A DNA stretch of 59,592 bases from Bacteroidia bacterium. Its GTDB lineage: Bacteria > Bacteroidota > Bacteroidia > Chitinophagales > Saprospiraceae. The position numbers were made by a program, and so were the translations under genes. The notes below the pieces were generated by a model that did no database searches, was not told the DNA's origin, and saw nothing but the letters and a program-made list of their open reading frames with translations. Shown here piece after piece: positions 33,251 to 40,860 of the stretch. How positions within the stretch are numbered: the first letter of the stretch is position 1; every line of letters starts with the position of its first letter. The DNA lies in assembly GCA_030430845.1 (NCBI GenBank), contig JAUIKE010000033.1, forward strand, positions 1-59,592. The letters run 5' to 3'.

Positions 33251-35446
33251 TTAACCTAAAACTTCTTGTTCACTTACGAAAGGCTGGTTGTACAAGCGTT
33301 CTCCGGTCGCCTGAGCGATGGCATTGGCCAAAGCCGCTACGATCGGAGGCAGAGAAGGTTCGCCAAGCCCCGTTGGATCAATGCCGTTGTCCACGAAGAA
33401 AACCTCGATTTCTTCGGGCGCTTCCGAGTGGCGGATCAGGCGGTACTTGTCGTAGTTGTTCTGATCCGGCTTGCCATCTGTGAAGGTCAGTTCACTGTAC
33501 ATGGCATGCCCGATACCATCTACGATTCCACCTTCGATCTGGTTTTTAGCAGCCATAGGGTTCACAACAATGCCGCAATCTACGGCGCACCAAACTTTTT
33601 TCACCTTAGGCTTATTGTCATCCATCACCAGGTCTATTACCTGTGCTACGTAGGAGTTGTGGCAGTAGTAGGCGGACACCCCTCTGTATACGCCATCCGT
33701 TTGTTGGCCCCAGTTGGCTTTTTCCTTTACCAGTTTCAATACACCGGCATATCTTTCTGCGTCGTAATCGTTGCGTTCGCCAATGGGATCCTTGATGGCC
33801 CGGTCAAACAGCTCCAACCTGAATTCGATCGGATCCTTGCCGGCGGCTTCGGCTACTTCATCCAGGAAAGATTGTTCTGCACCTGCAATGAAGTGCGAGC
33901 GAGGCGCTCTCCAGGCACCGGTTGAAATATTGGATTCTTTCGCATGGTTTTCCGCCAGGTAGTTTTCAACTGTACCGGCCGGGAAACGATTGGAGAAAAC
34001 TGGGCTACCTCCTGTACCGGCTCCTCTTACGTGAAATCCGATCAGGTTATTATTTTCATCCAGTGCGGCGCGATAGAGGACTTTATAATCCGGACGGTAA
34101 GTCCCTTGTGTCATATCGTCCTCTCGGGTATACATCAGCTTAACCGGCGCATTCACTTTTTGAGAAATCAAAGCTGCTTCTGCCCCAAAGTTACCGTACA
34201 AGCGACGCCCGAAACCACCACCCTGACGAGTCATCATCACGGAAACCTGGCTTTCTTCCATACCTAACAAAGTGGCAGCCCAACCTCTTAATCCCTCGGG
34301 GGTTTGGACGGGCCCAATCAGTTCGGCCTTGTCAGCCGTGACATTGGCTACAAAATTCATAGGCTCCATGGTGTTGTGGGCCATGAAGGGAGAGGAGTAA
34401 GTACGTTCGATCACCTGGGCAGCATTGGCGAAGGCTGCATCGGGATCACCATCTTTACGAGCAGCTTCCGTACTCTGGGCCATCAATTCTTCAAATTTTG
34501 CTTTGTGCTCGTCCGTATTTTCAAGAATAGAATTGGCTTCCCATTCTACCTTGAGTGCTTTTTTTGCCTTCATCACTTCCCAGGTAGTATTGCCAACTAC
34601 CACCACCAATTCGTTGAAGAGATTTTTAACAGCTGACCAAGGCAACTCTATTCCCTCAGGTGTGGTGTTAATGGTTATGACATCTTTAATGCCTGGCATG
34701 GCTTTAACAGCTTCGGCATCTACCGATTTTAGCTTCATCCCAAATGCAGGCGGGTGTACCATCATGGCGATCAGCATGCCGTCCATTTGAGTATCCAGGC
34801 CAAAGAGTGGTTCTCCTTTTACGAGTTTGAGGCCGTCTACGTTTCTTCGGTCGGTACCAATGATCTTGAAGTCTTTTGGATCTTTAAGTTCTACTTCTTC
34901 GGGTACCGGGATATCGGCGGCGGCGGAAGCAATTTCGCCGTAGCCCATGGTTTTGCCGCTGTTTTTATGAGAAATTACGCCTGCATCAGTAGTTAATTCT
35001 CCGACGGGCACTTCCCATTCTTTCGCAGCAGCTTCCAGCAACATCCTTCTGGCAGTAGCACCAGCCATGCGAAGGTTATTCCAGCTCGAACGGATGGATT
35101 GGCTACCACCGGCCACCTGTCTGCGAAAATTCTCTGTATCCAGGCCGGCTTGCTCAACAATTACATTATCCCAATCCACGTCCAATTCTTCTGCTACGAT
35201 CATAGGCATGGAAGTTTTTACATTCTGTCCTATTTCCGGGTTGGGAGACATGATGGTGACGATGCCGTTATCGCCGATTTTCAGAAAGGCGTTGATATTA
35301 AACCATTCTTCCGGCATTTCCATGATTTCTTCTTCTGTAGGCGTACAGGAGGCCAGCCAGCTAAAGCCGAGGACCATCCCGCCACCTGCCAGCGTAGAAG
35401 CTTTTAGGAAGGATCTTCTATTATAGGTTGTTTTTATGATACTCAT
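33251..35446 (-). CDS. Molybdopterin-binding subunit of an isoquinoline 1-oxidoreductase-type molybdenum hydroxylase
   Basis: 731 aa. The N-terminal Tat signal (RRSFLKASTLAGGG) is followed by a Cys at about residue 34 (LASC), so the enzyme is exported folded. The molybdenum hydroxylase features are present: MVHPPAFGMKLKSVDAEAVK, the GGGFGRR turn, and the terminal VNPMAAKNQIEGGIVDGIGHAM and the active-site Glu in GLGEPSLPP. IorB-type enzymes hydroxylate N-heterocycles or aldehydes with water as the oxygen source. The [2Fe-2S] subunit lies upstream on the same strand; the electron acceptor, often a cytochrome, is not adjacent. The substrate is unknown. Confidence 0.85.
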   Translation of the reverse strand: MSIIKTTYNRRSFLKASTLAGGGMVLGFSWLASCTPTEEEIMEMPEEWFNINAFLKIGDNGIVTIMSPNPEIGQNVKTSMPMIVAEELDVDWDNVIVEQAGLDTENFRRQVAGGSQSIRSSWNNLRMAGATARRMLLEAAAKEWEVPVGELTTDAGVISHKNSGKTMGYGEIASAAADIPVPEEVELKDPKDFKIIGTDRRNVDGLKLVKGEPLFGLDTQMDGMLIAMMVHPPAFGMKLKSVDAEAVKAMPGIKDVITINTTPEGIELPWSAVKNLFNELVVVVGNTTWEVMKAKKALKVEWEANSILENTDEHKAKFEELMAQSTEAARKDGDPDAAFANAAQVIERTYSSPFMAHNTMEPMNFVANVTADKAELIGPVQTPEGLRGWAATLLGMEESQVSVMMTRQGGGFGRRLYGNFGAEAALISQKVNAPVKLMYTREDDMTQGTYRPDYKVLYRAALDENNNLIGFHVRGAGTGGSPVFSNRFPAGTVENYLAENHAKESNISTGAWRAPRSHFIAGAEQSFLDEVAEAAGKDPIEFRLELFDRAIKDPIGERNDYDAERYAGVLKLVKEKANWGQQTDGVYRGVSAYYCHNSYVAQVIDLVMDDNKPKVKKVWCAVDCGIVVNPMAAKNQIEGGIVDGIGHAMYSELTFTDGKPDQNNYDKYRLIRHSEAPEEIEVFFVDNGIDPTGLGEPSLPPIVAALANAIAQATGERLYNQPFVSEQEVLG

Positions 35447-35562
35447 GATAGTTTTTTTGATGGTTCAGAGTTCTTTGTTTAAAAGGTTCCATGGTTCCGG
35501 AGTTCCGAGGTTCCATGGACTTCCGCTGTTTAAAAGCAAGAGAACTCAGTGTATTGATGTGA

Positions 35563-36018
35563 TTAGCCTTTGGCAGCGGTTTTGATGGCTGCTTTGATAC
35601 GGACGTAGGTGCCACAGCGGCAGATATTGCCGTTCATGGCTGCATCGATATCGGCATCGCTTGGGTTCGGGTTGTTTTTCAGCAAGGAAGCGGCATTCAT
35701 GATTTGCCCGGCCTGGCAGTAGCCACATTGCGGCACGTCGTGCTCAATCCAGGCTTTTTGAACCGGGTGATCGCCATTTTTGGAAAGGCCTTCAATAGTG
35801 GTAATGGCTTTACCGGCTACAGCCGATACAGGTAGTGAGCAAGAGCGCATTGCCTGCCCGTCGAGGTGTATGGTACAAGAGCCACACTGGCCGATCCCAC
35901 ATCCGTACTTAGTGCCTAGTAGTTTGACGTGGTCTCTTAAAACCCATAAAATGGGTGTATCGGGATCAACATCAACCTGATGTGTTTTTCCGTTTATTTT
36001 TAAATCGTACATAGCCAT
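35563..36018 (-). CDS. [2Fe-2S] subunit of the molybdenum hydroxylase
   Basis: 151 aa, the small IorA/CoxS-type subunit. Both cluster-binding regions are complete: [11 protein letters not shown]...SC (about residues 40-61) for the plant-type cluster, and [10 protein letters not shown] ... [11 protein letters not shown] (about 99-138) for the second cluster. It passes electrons from the molybdenum site out of the enzyme. It is transcribed first, 116 bp upstream of the large subunit. The gap has a run of GGTTCCATGG-like repeats and no terminator-like stem. It has no signal peptide, so it must hitch-hike through Tat with the large subunit. Confidence 0.9.
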   Translation of the reverse strand: MAMYDLKINGKTHQVDVDPDTPILWVLRDHVKLLGTKYGCGIGQCGSCTIHLDGQAMRSCSLPVSAVAGKAITTIEGLSKNGDHPVQKAWIEHDVPQCGYCQAGQIMNAASLLKNNPNPSDADIDAAMNGNICRCGTYVRIKAAIKTAAKG

Positions 36019-36239
36019 AATAAAAAAGGTGTTGTTTTAATGAATGAAAGGTGCTTTGGAGAGGAGGCCGGTCGCAGCCTAGAACAAAGGAAATTAATAT
36101 TTGTAGCTACTGCTCCGACCTCCTCTCCATTTTATGTTTTTAAATTTATCTAGATTTACGTGGGTGACCAAATTTTAATAAGCCAATAACTTTTTCTTAG
36201 GGATTTATTTTCTGTTTTAAAAAACAAGGATGTAAAAAA

Positions 36240-36929
36240 ATGTTGAGGACAGACCTGCATATTCATTATGATCAGATGTGGGAAGAGGCATTGTCTCTTT
36301 ATCAGGTAGGACAATTTCGATATGACCCTTGGTTGGATCAAAAGAATGATGATAGATACGGCCTTACCCTGTTGTACCGGCCAGATGATTCCGTAAAAAA
36401 CGAGATTCAGTTTTTTTTACAAAATATTCAATCCAGTTTTCCCGAGCAGTATTTTTATCCATCCAGTGATATTCACCTGACTGTGATGTCTGTCATTTCC
36501 TGCTATTCCGGCTTTACACTTGACCAAATCCATCTTCCTGAGTATATAGATTTGCTAAAGGACTGCCTCTCAAATTATACCTCTTTCCGGATTCACTATA
36601 AGGGGATAACCGCCGCTAATGCTGGTGTTATGATCCAGGGTTTTCCCGAAGGGGATCTCTTAAATGACATAAGAGATGAGCTGAGAGGGGCATTTAAAAA
36701 TTCCAGCCTGGAGAATAGCCTGGATAAGCGGTACAAACTAACAACTGCTCATATGACGGTCATGCGTTTCAGGAAAAACATTACTCAGCCCGGCCATCTG
36801 ATCAAGGCACTTCAGCCTTATCGGCAGTATGATTTTGGCATGACCCAAATTGAAGAATTGGAATTAGTTTTTAACGATTGGTATCAGCGCAAGGAGAAAG
36901 TGAGGTTGATGCATAGGTTTAGTTTGTAG
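36240..36929 (+). CDS. 2H phosphoesterase-superfamily protein
   Basis: 229 aa. Two HxT-type motifs, HLTVMSV (about residue 80) and HMTVMRF (about 175), define the 2H fold (LigT, 2'-5' RNA ligase, cyclic phosphodiesterases). Family members open cyclic nucleotide phosphates or process 2',3'-cyclic RNA ends. The region around them is all-alpha/beta and otherwise unlike the well-known small LigT proteins, with an N-terminal extension of about 60 residues before the fold. No partner genes (RtcB, tRNA ligase) are near. The start is an ATG after a run of A. Confidence 0.75.
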   Translation: MLRTDLHIHYDQMWEEALSLYQVGQFRYDPWLDQKNDDRYGLTLLYRPDDSVKNEIQFFLQNIQSSFPEQYFYPSSDIHLTVMSVISCYSGFTLDQIHLPEYIDLLKDCLSNYTSFRIHYKGITAANAGVMIQGFPEGDLLNDIRDELRGAFKNSSLENSLDKRYKLTTAHMTVMRFRKNITQPGHLIKALQPYRQYDFGMTQIEELELVFNDWYQRKEKVRLMHRFSL

Positions 36930-37104
36930 ATTGTAGGGAAAAGTCACTTCAACCTCAATAACAACTTCAATGTCAATATCAATTCATTACCATTGCTATT
37001 GCCTTCCCCCATTGCAATAGATAAAAATCTCGCCTTGGTATATCTCCTTTTCCCTACCTTCTACTTCATCCGCTCTTTTATTAAATTTGTAGAAAACCAA
37101 TACT

Positions 37105-37635
37105 TTGCGAAGCTTACTTGGTATATTTTTCCTGGCTTGTTTGACTTTGCCTTTTGTAGGGACCTACATCTGGCTACAACAGGAGCGTACCGAAGTGAAA
37201 CGTTCAGTAGGCGAAAAGATAGAAGAAGGACTGGAACCTAAAGAGTTGGTAACCCTCCAATTTAGCGAAGCCGAGTTAAAACAACTTAAGTGGGAGCATG
37301 AAAGAGAATTTGAGTACAAGGGGCAGATGTACGATGTGGTGGAAAGAAAAATGAAGGGTGACACCACCTTGTTTGTCTGTTGGTGGGACCATGAAGAAAC
37401 CCGCCTGAAAGAAGAAATGAGGAAGTTGCTGGCCAGGCAAGATCATGAAGTGCCGCTTAAAAATAATCAAACAGAACGGATCGATACTTTTCAGAAAAAT
37501 TTATATGTCATTCAGGCTGTTTTTTTTGGAAAAAACAAGCTAAATGACCATTGCGGGAAAGTTTTTCCTGTAAATGGAAAAAAATATTCCTCTCCTTTTC
37601 AAATCCCTCCGACTCCGCCACCGGATTGGTCTTAA
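37105..37635 (+). CDS. Small exported or membrane-anchored protein upstream of the TonB receptor
   Basis: 176 aa from a TTG start. A membrane helix at residues 4-24 (LLGIFFLACLTLPFVGTYIWL) is followed by a polar Lys/Glu-rich part with EYKGQMYDVVERKMKGD and a Pro-rich end (PPTPPPDWS). Similar small genes preceding TonB receptor genes are common in this group, and this one lies 87 bp before the receptor on the same strand, so a link is likely though its function is unknown. Two Cys (about residues 92 and 150) might form one disulfide. Confidence 0.6.
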   Translation: MRSLLGIFFLACLTLPFVGTYIWLQQERTEVKRSVGEKIEEGLEPKELVTLQFSEAELKQLKWEHEREFEYKGQMYDVVERKMKGDTTLFVCWWDHEETRLKEEMRKLLARQDHEVPLKNNQTERIDTFQKNLYVIQAVFFGKNKLNDHCGKVFPVNGKKYSSPFQIPPTPPPDWS

Positions 37636-37722
37636 ACAAATAAGAAAGTGTGATTTCATTGGGATGCCCGAAAGACATTCAGGCTATCTCAGATCTTTGT
37701 ATCAAGACCAAATCTTTACAGC

Positions 37723-40134
37723 ATGAAAAAATGTATGATGCTGTGGTGTTGTCTGGTAAGCCTGATGTATTCACAGGCTCAGACCATCACTATCGAAGAA
37801 AGCAAAACGGGACAGCCTCTTGAATTTGTTAATATTGTATGTACGGACCTTCAGATTTATGCTATAACAGATGAAGCCGGGAAGGCGGATTTATCACCAT
37901 TTGAAGGCGCCGAACTTATTGAATTCCGTTTGATAGGATATCAGGCTATAAAAAAAAGTTATGAAGAGCTTCGGGAAAACGGCTTTGTGGTGATCATGGA
38001 ACTCACGCAGTTTTCCCTGGATCAGGTGGTAGTGTCAGCTACCCGCTGGAATCAGCCGCAGCGGGAAGTGCCTGCCCGTATCACCACCATTCCCATTCGA
38101 GAGGTGCAATTACAGAACCCTCAAACAGCAGCTGACTTACTCGGAGCCTCTGGCGAGGTTTTTGTCCAAAAAAGTCAACAAGGCGGAGGTAGCCCCATGA
38201 TCCGGGGGTATTCTACCAACCGATTGTTGTATACGGTTGATGGAGTTCGGATGAATACAGCTATTTTCCGCTCTGGAAATTTGCACAATGTTATTTCGCT
38301 GGATCCTTTAGCCATTGAAGGAGCGGAGGTCCTGTTTGGACCGGGTTCTGTCATCTACGGCAGTGATGCGATTGGCGCAGTAATGGCTTTTCAGACGTTG
38401 AGTCCTCGGTTTTCTCTGGCTGGTGATACCGCTTTCGGAGGGAAATTGCTCAGTAGGTATTCTTCTGCTAATAATGAAAAGACTGTACATGGAGACTTGA
38501 ATATTGGCGGTGAAAAATGGGCACTGTTAAGCAGTGTCACCGCCACGGATTATGGGGACCTTCGCATGGGGAGCTATGGCCCGGAGGAGTATTTGAAGCC
38601 CTTTTATGTGAAACAAGAAAATGGGGAAGACATTGTGGTGGAAAATGATGACCCCCAGCTCCAAAGGCCGAATGGGTATTCTCAGCTGAATCTTATGCAG
38701 AAGGTGCGATTTAAGCCCTCTGAGTCCTGGGACCTGGAATACGGCTTTCATTATTCAACCACAACTGATATTCCCCGATATGACCGCCTCATCCGTACGA
38801 GGGGCGGGCTGCCCAGAAGTGCCGAATGGCATTATGGGCCGCAAAAGTGGATGATGAATAATTTAAGCATTAAACATCAACATCAAGCTGTGTTTTTCGA
38901 TCAGATGAGCATTCGCCTGGCTCATCAGAAGTTCGATGAGAGCCGGATCGATCGGGACTTCCAGTCTGCGCAGCGAAGTGTTCGTACAGAACAGGTCGAT
39001 GCGCTTTCCGCCAACATTGATTTTACCAAAAGTCTGGGCAACACATCTGAGCTATACTATGGAGTCGAGTTGGTGCACAATAGGGTGAATTCAAGCGGGG
39101 AGGATGAAAATATTCAGTCCGGCCTGATACAGCTGGGGCCTTCGCGTTATCCGACGGCAGATTGGGCTTCTTACGCCACCTATCTGGTATTCAAAAAGGA
39201 GTTTTCAAAACAACTGACTTTGCAGGCCGGCACCCGATATAATGTATTCACCCTGGATGCTGATTTTAGCCAAAACCAGGACTTTTATCCTTTCCCGGAA
39301 AGCGAGGCTCAACTCAATGACGGCGCCCTGACCGGGAGTCTTGGACTGGTATGGACGCCTACCGATGACTGGATGATCAGTACGAACTTCTCTTCTGGTT
39401 TTCGTTCTCCTAATGTGGATGATATCGGAAAGGTGTTTGATTCGGAGCCTGGTTCAGTGGTGGTGCCGAACTCTGATTTAAAGGCGGAGTATGCTTACAA
39501 TGCTGAGCTCAGCCTGGCTAAGGTATTTGGAAATCGTGTAAAAGTGGATCTGACCGGCTTTTACACCTATCTGGATAATGCCCTGGTGAGGCGAGATTTT
39601 CAATTGAACGGCCTGGATAGCATCGTTTATGATGGAGAACTAAGTCAGGTGCAGGCCATTCAAAATGCGGCGAATGCCAAAGTCTACGGTATCCAATCCG
39701 GAATAGAGGTGAAATTCCCGGGCGGCTGGAGTTTATTGTCCCGATTGAACGTGCAGATTGGCGAGGAGGAACTGGACGACGGTAGTACGAGCCCGTCCCG
39801 CCATGCGGCTCCCTGGTATGGGGTGACTCGATTGTCTTATATGAAGGAAAAGCTGGATATTCAGTTTTATGCGGTATACAGTGGAGAAAGAAGCTTTGAA
39901 GATATGCCTTTGGAAGAAATAGGCAAAGATTATCTCTATGCAGCGGATGAGAACGGCAATCCGTATTCTCCTGCCTGGTTTACTTTGAACGCAAAGGCCA
40001 GTTTCAGACTGTCCAATAGCTGGGCCATCAATGCCGGTCTGGAAAATATCTTTGATCAGCGATATCGGCCCTACAGCTCCGGAATTGTGGCGCCTGGTAG
40101 GAATGTGGTCATGTCTGTTCAATGGAGCTTCTAA
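37723..40134 (+). CDS. TonB-dependent receptor with carboxypeptidase-regulatory-like N-terminal domain
   Basis: 803 aa outer-membrane receptor. A signal peptide (MKKCMMLWCCLVSLMYSQA) is followed by a beta-sandwich of the CarboxypepD_reg-like type (about 20-95) and a plug (about 100-220) with SQQGGGSPMIRGYSTNRLLYTVDGVRMN. The beta-barrel then runs to the terminal AINAGLENIFDQRYRPYSSG and ends in aromatic Phe (SVQWSF). Such receptors import large ligands using TonB; the carbohydrate-like sandwich is common in Bacteroidota. The barrel resembles BtuB-like receptors more than SusC, and no SusD gene follows. Ligand unknown. The small gene at 37105 is probably co-transcribed. Confidence 0.85.
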   Translation: MKKCMMLWCCLVSLMYSQAQTITIEESKTGQPLEFVNIVCTDLQIYAITDEAGKADLSPFEGAELIEFRLIGYQAIKKSYEELRENGFVVIMELTQFSLDQVVVSATRWNQPQREVPARITTIPIREVQLQNPQTAADLLGASGEVFVQKSQQGGGSPMIRGYSTNRLLYTVDGVRMNTAIFRSGNLHNVISLDPLAIEGAEVLFGPGSVIYGSDAIGAVMAFQTLSPRFSLAGDTAFGGKLLSRYSSANNEKTVHGDLNIGGEKWALLSSVTATDYGDLRMGSYGPEEYLKPFYVKQENGEDIVVENDDPQLQRPNGYSQLNLMQKVRFKPSESWDLEYGFHYSTTTDIPRYDRLIRTRGGLPRSAEWHYGPQKWMMNNLSIKHQHQAVFFDQMSIRLAHQKFDESRIDRDFQSAQRSVRTEQVDALSANIDFTKSLGNTSELYYGVELVHNRVNSSGEDENIQSGLIQLGPSRYPTADWASYATYLVFKKEFSKQLTLQAGTRYNVFTLDADFSQNQDFYPFPESEAQLNDGALTGSLGLVWTPTDDWMISTNFSSGFRSPNVDDIGKVFDSEPGSVVVPNSDLKAEYAYNAELSLAKVFGNRVKVDLTGFYTYLDNALVRRDFQLNGLDSIVYDGELSQVQAIQNAANAKVYGIQSGIEVKFPGGWSLLSRLNVQIGEEELDDGSTSPSRHAAPWYGVTRLSYMKEKLDIQFYAVYSGERSFEDMPLEEIGKDYLYAADENGNPYSPAWFTLNAKASFRLSNSWAINAGLENIFDQRYRPYSSGIVAPGRNVVMSVQWSF

Positions 40135-40142
40135 TTTATCGA

Positions 40143-40186
40143 GGTTGTGTAAAAACTCGTTCCTCGCCTGCCTGACGGCAGTCAGG
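40143..40186 (+). terminator. Gene-end module with short stem behind the TonB receptor
   Basis: Starts GGTTGTGTAAAAACT, a module also seen at 20806, and contains CCTGAC/GTCAGG (40171-40176, 40181-40186) around GGCA, followed by TTTTTA. It is the first of three stem-loops in the 190 bp after the receptor. Confidence 0.5.
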
Positions 40187-40216
40187 TTTTTACCCACCCC
40201 AGATAATTTTGTTTTG

Positions 40217-40254
40217 GAGGCGGTTTAAAGCCCGTACGGGCTTTAAACCGCCTC
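40217..40254. terminator. 38-bp perfect palindrome between convergent genes
   Basis: 19-bp arms, no loop, core AGCCCGTACGGGCT as at 5871-5922. It lies 83 bp after the receptor stop and 74 bp before the stop of the convergent PhnB-like gene. Confidence 0.75.
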
Positions 40255-40270
40255 TAAAAAATATATTATT

Positions 40271-40327
40271 GGTTGTGTGAACCCGCCTGCCGGCCGGCAG
40301 GAAGGCCGAAGGACTTTTCACACAACC
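40271..40327. repeat. Inverted-repeat gene-end module next to the PhnB-like stop codon
   Basis: Outer arms GGTTGTGTGA (40271-40280) and TCACACAACC (40318-40327) enclose a G/C-rich inner palindrome (CCTGCCGGCCGGCAGG). It ends directly before the stop codon of the minus-strand gene at 40328. Confidence 0.55.
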
Positions 40328-40753
40328 TCAACTTCCAAAACTCACCATCCACTGAATGCCGAATTGATCAATCAGGGATCCGAAATAAGAACCCCAGAAT
40401 GCATCGTTCATCGGCATGGTAACCTTCCCTCCTTCGGATAACCCATTGAAGAGTCGATCTGCTTCTTCTTTGCTATCTGTATTAATGGAGATAGCAAAAT
40501 TATTGCCTTTTTGTTCGTGCCAGCCAAAAGCTGCGGAGCTATCACTTCCCATCAGTACAGTGTGTTTGCCTATGGGTAAGGAAACATGCATGATCTTGTC
40601 CGCTTCACTTTCCGGAATGGTAAATTCCTCAGAAGGAGGGATCTCTTTAAATCGCCCGATGGAGGCAAATTCGCCACCAAATATCGACTTGTAAAACTGG
40701 AAGGCCTTTTCGCACTGGCCATCGAAGGTTAAATAGGGATGTAAAGTGGGCAT
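40328..40753 (-). CDS. PhnB-like VOC-family protein
   Basis: 141 aa, one glyoxalase-like module in the PhnB/YjdN form: starts PTLHPYLTFDGQCEKAFQFYKSIFGGEF, contains LPIGKHTVLMGSDSS, and ends GSYFGSLIDQFGIQWMVSF. PhnB-type proteins are demethylmenaquinone-methyltransferase-like or resistance-like VOC proteins, mostly uncharacterised; metal-binding positions are degenerate in many. Cytoplasmic (no signal peptide), unlike the exported VOC protein at 8779. Monocistronic, with a stem-loop module next to its stop. Confidence 0.8.
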   Translation of the reverse strand: MPTLHPYLTFDGQCEKAFQFYKSIFGGEFASIGRFKEIPPSEEFTIPESEADKIMHVSLPIGKHTVLMGSDSSAAFGWHEQKGNNFAISINTDSKEEADRLFNGLSEGGKVTMPMNDAFWGSYFGSLIDQFGIQWMVSFGS

Positions 40754-40796
40754 AGGAAAGTTATTTGGGTGTGAAAAAAGTGTTCTGTAGCCTAAA

Positions 40797-40840
40797 TTAA
40801 AACATTTTTTTGACCAATGCAGGCCAAAAAAATGTTTTAA
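40797..40840 (-). terminator. Terminator behind permease module 2
   Basis: 16-bp A/T-rich arms (40797-40812, 40825-40840; TTAAAACATTTTTTTG and complement) with a 12-nt loop, 20 bp past the permease stop on the minus strand, with runs of T. Confidence 0.65.
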
Positions 40841-40860
40841 AAAAGCTTGAGCACACCCTT

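Noticed and set aside
35461..35520. Repeated GGTTCC and TTCCATGG between the two hydroxylase subunits
   Set aside because: A short low-complexity stretch without stem or conserved spacing; noted but not a functional element.
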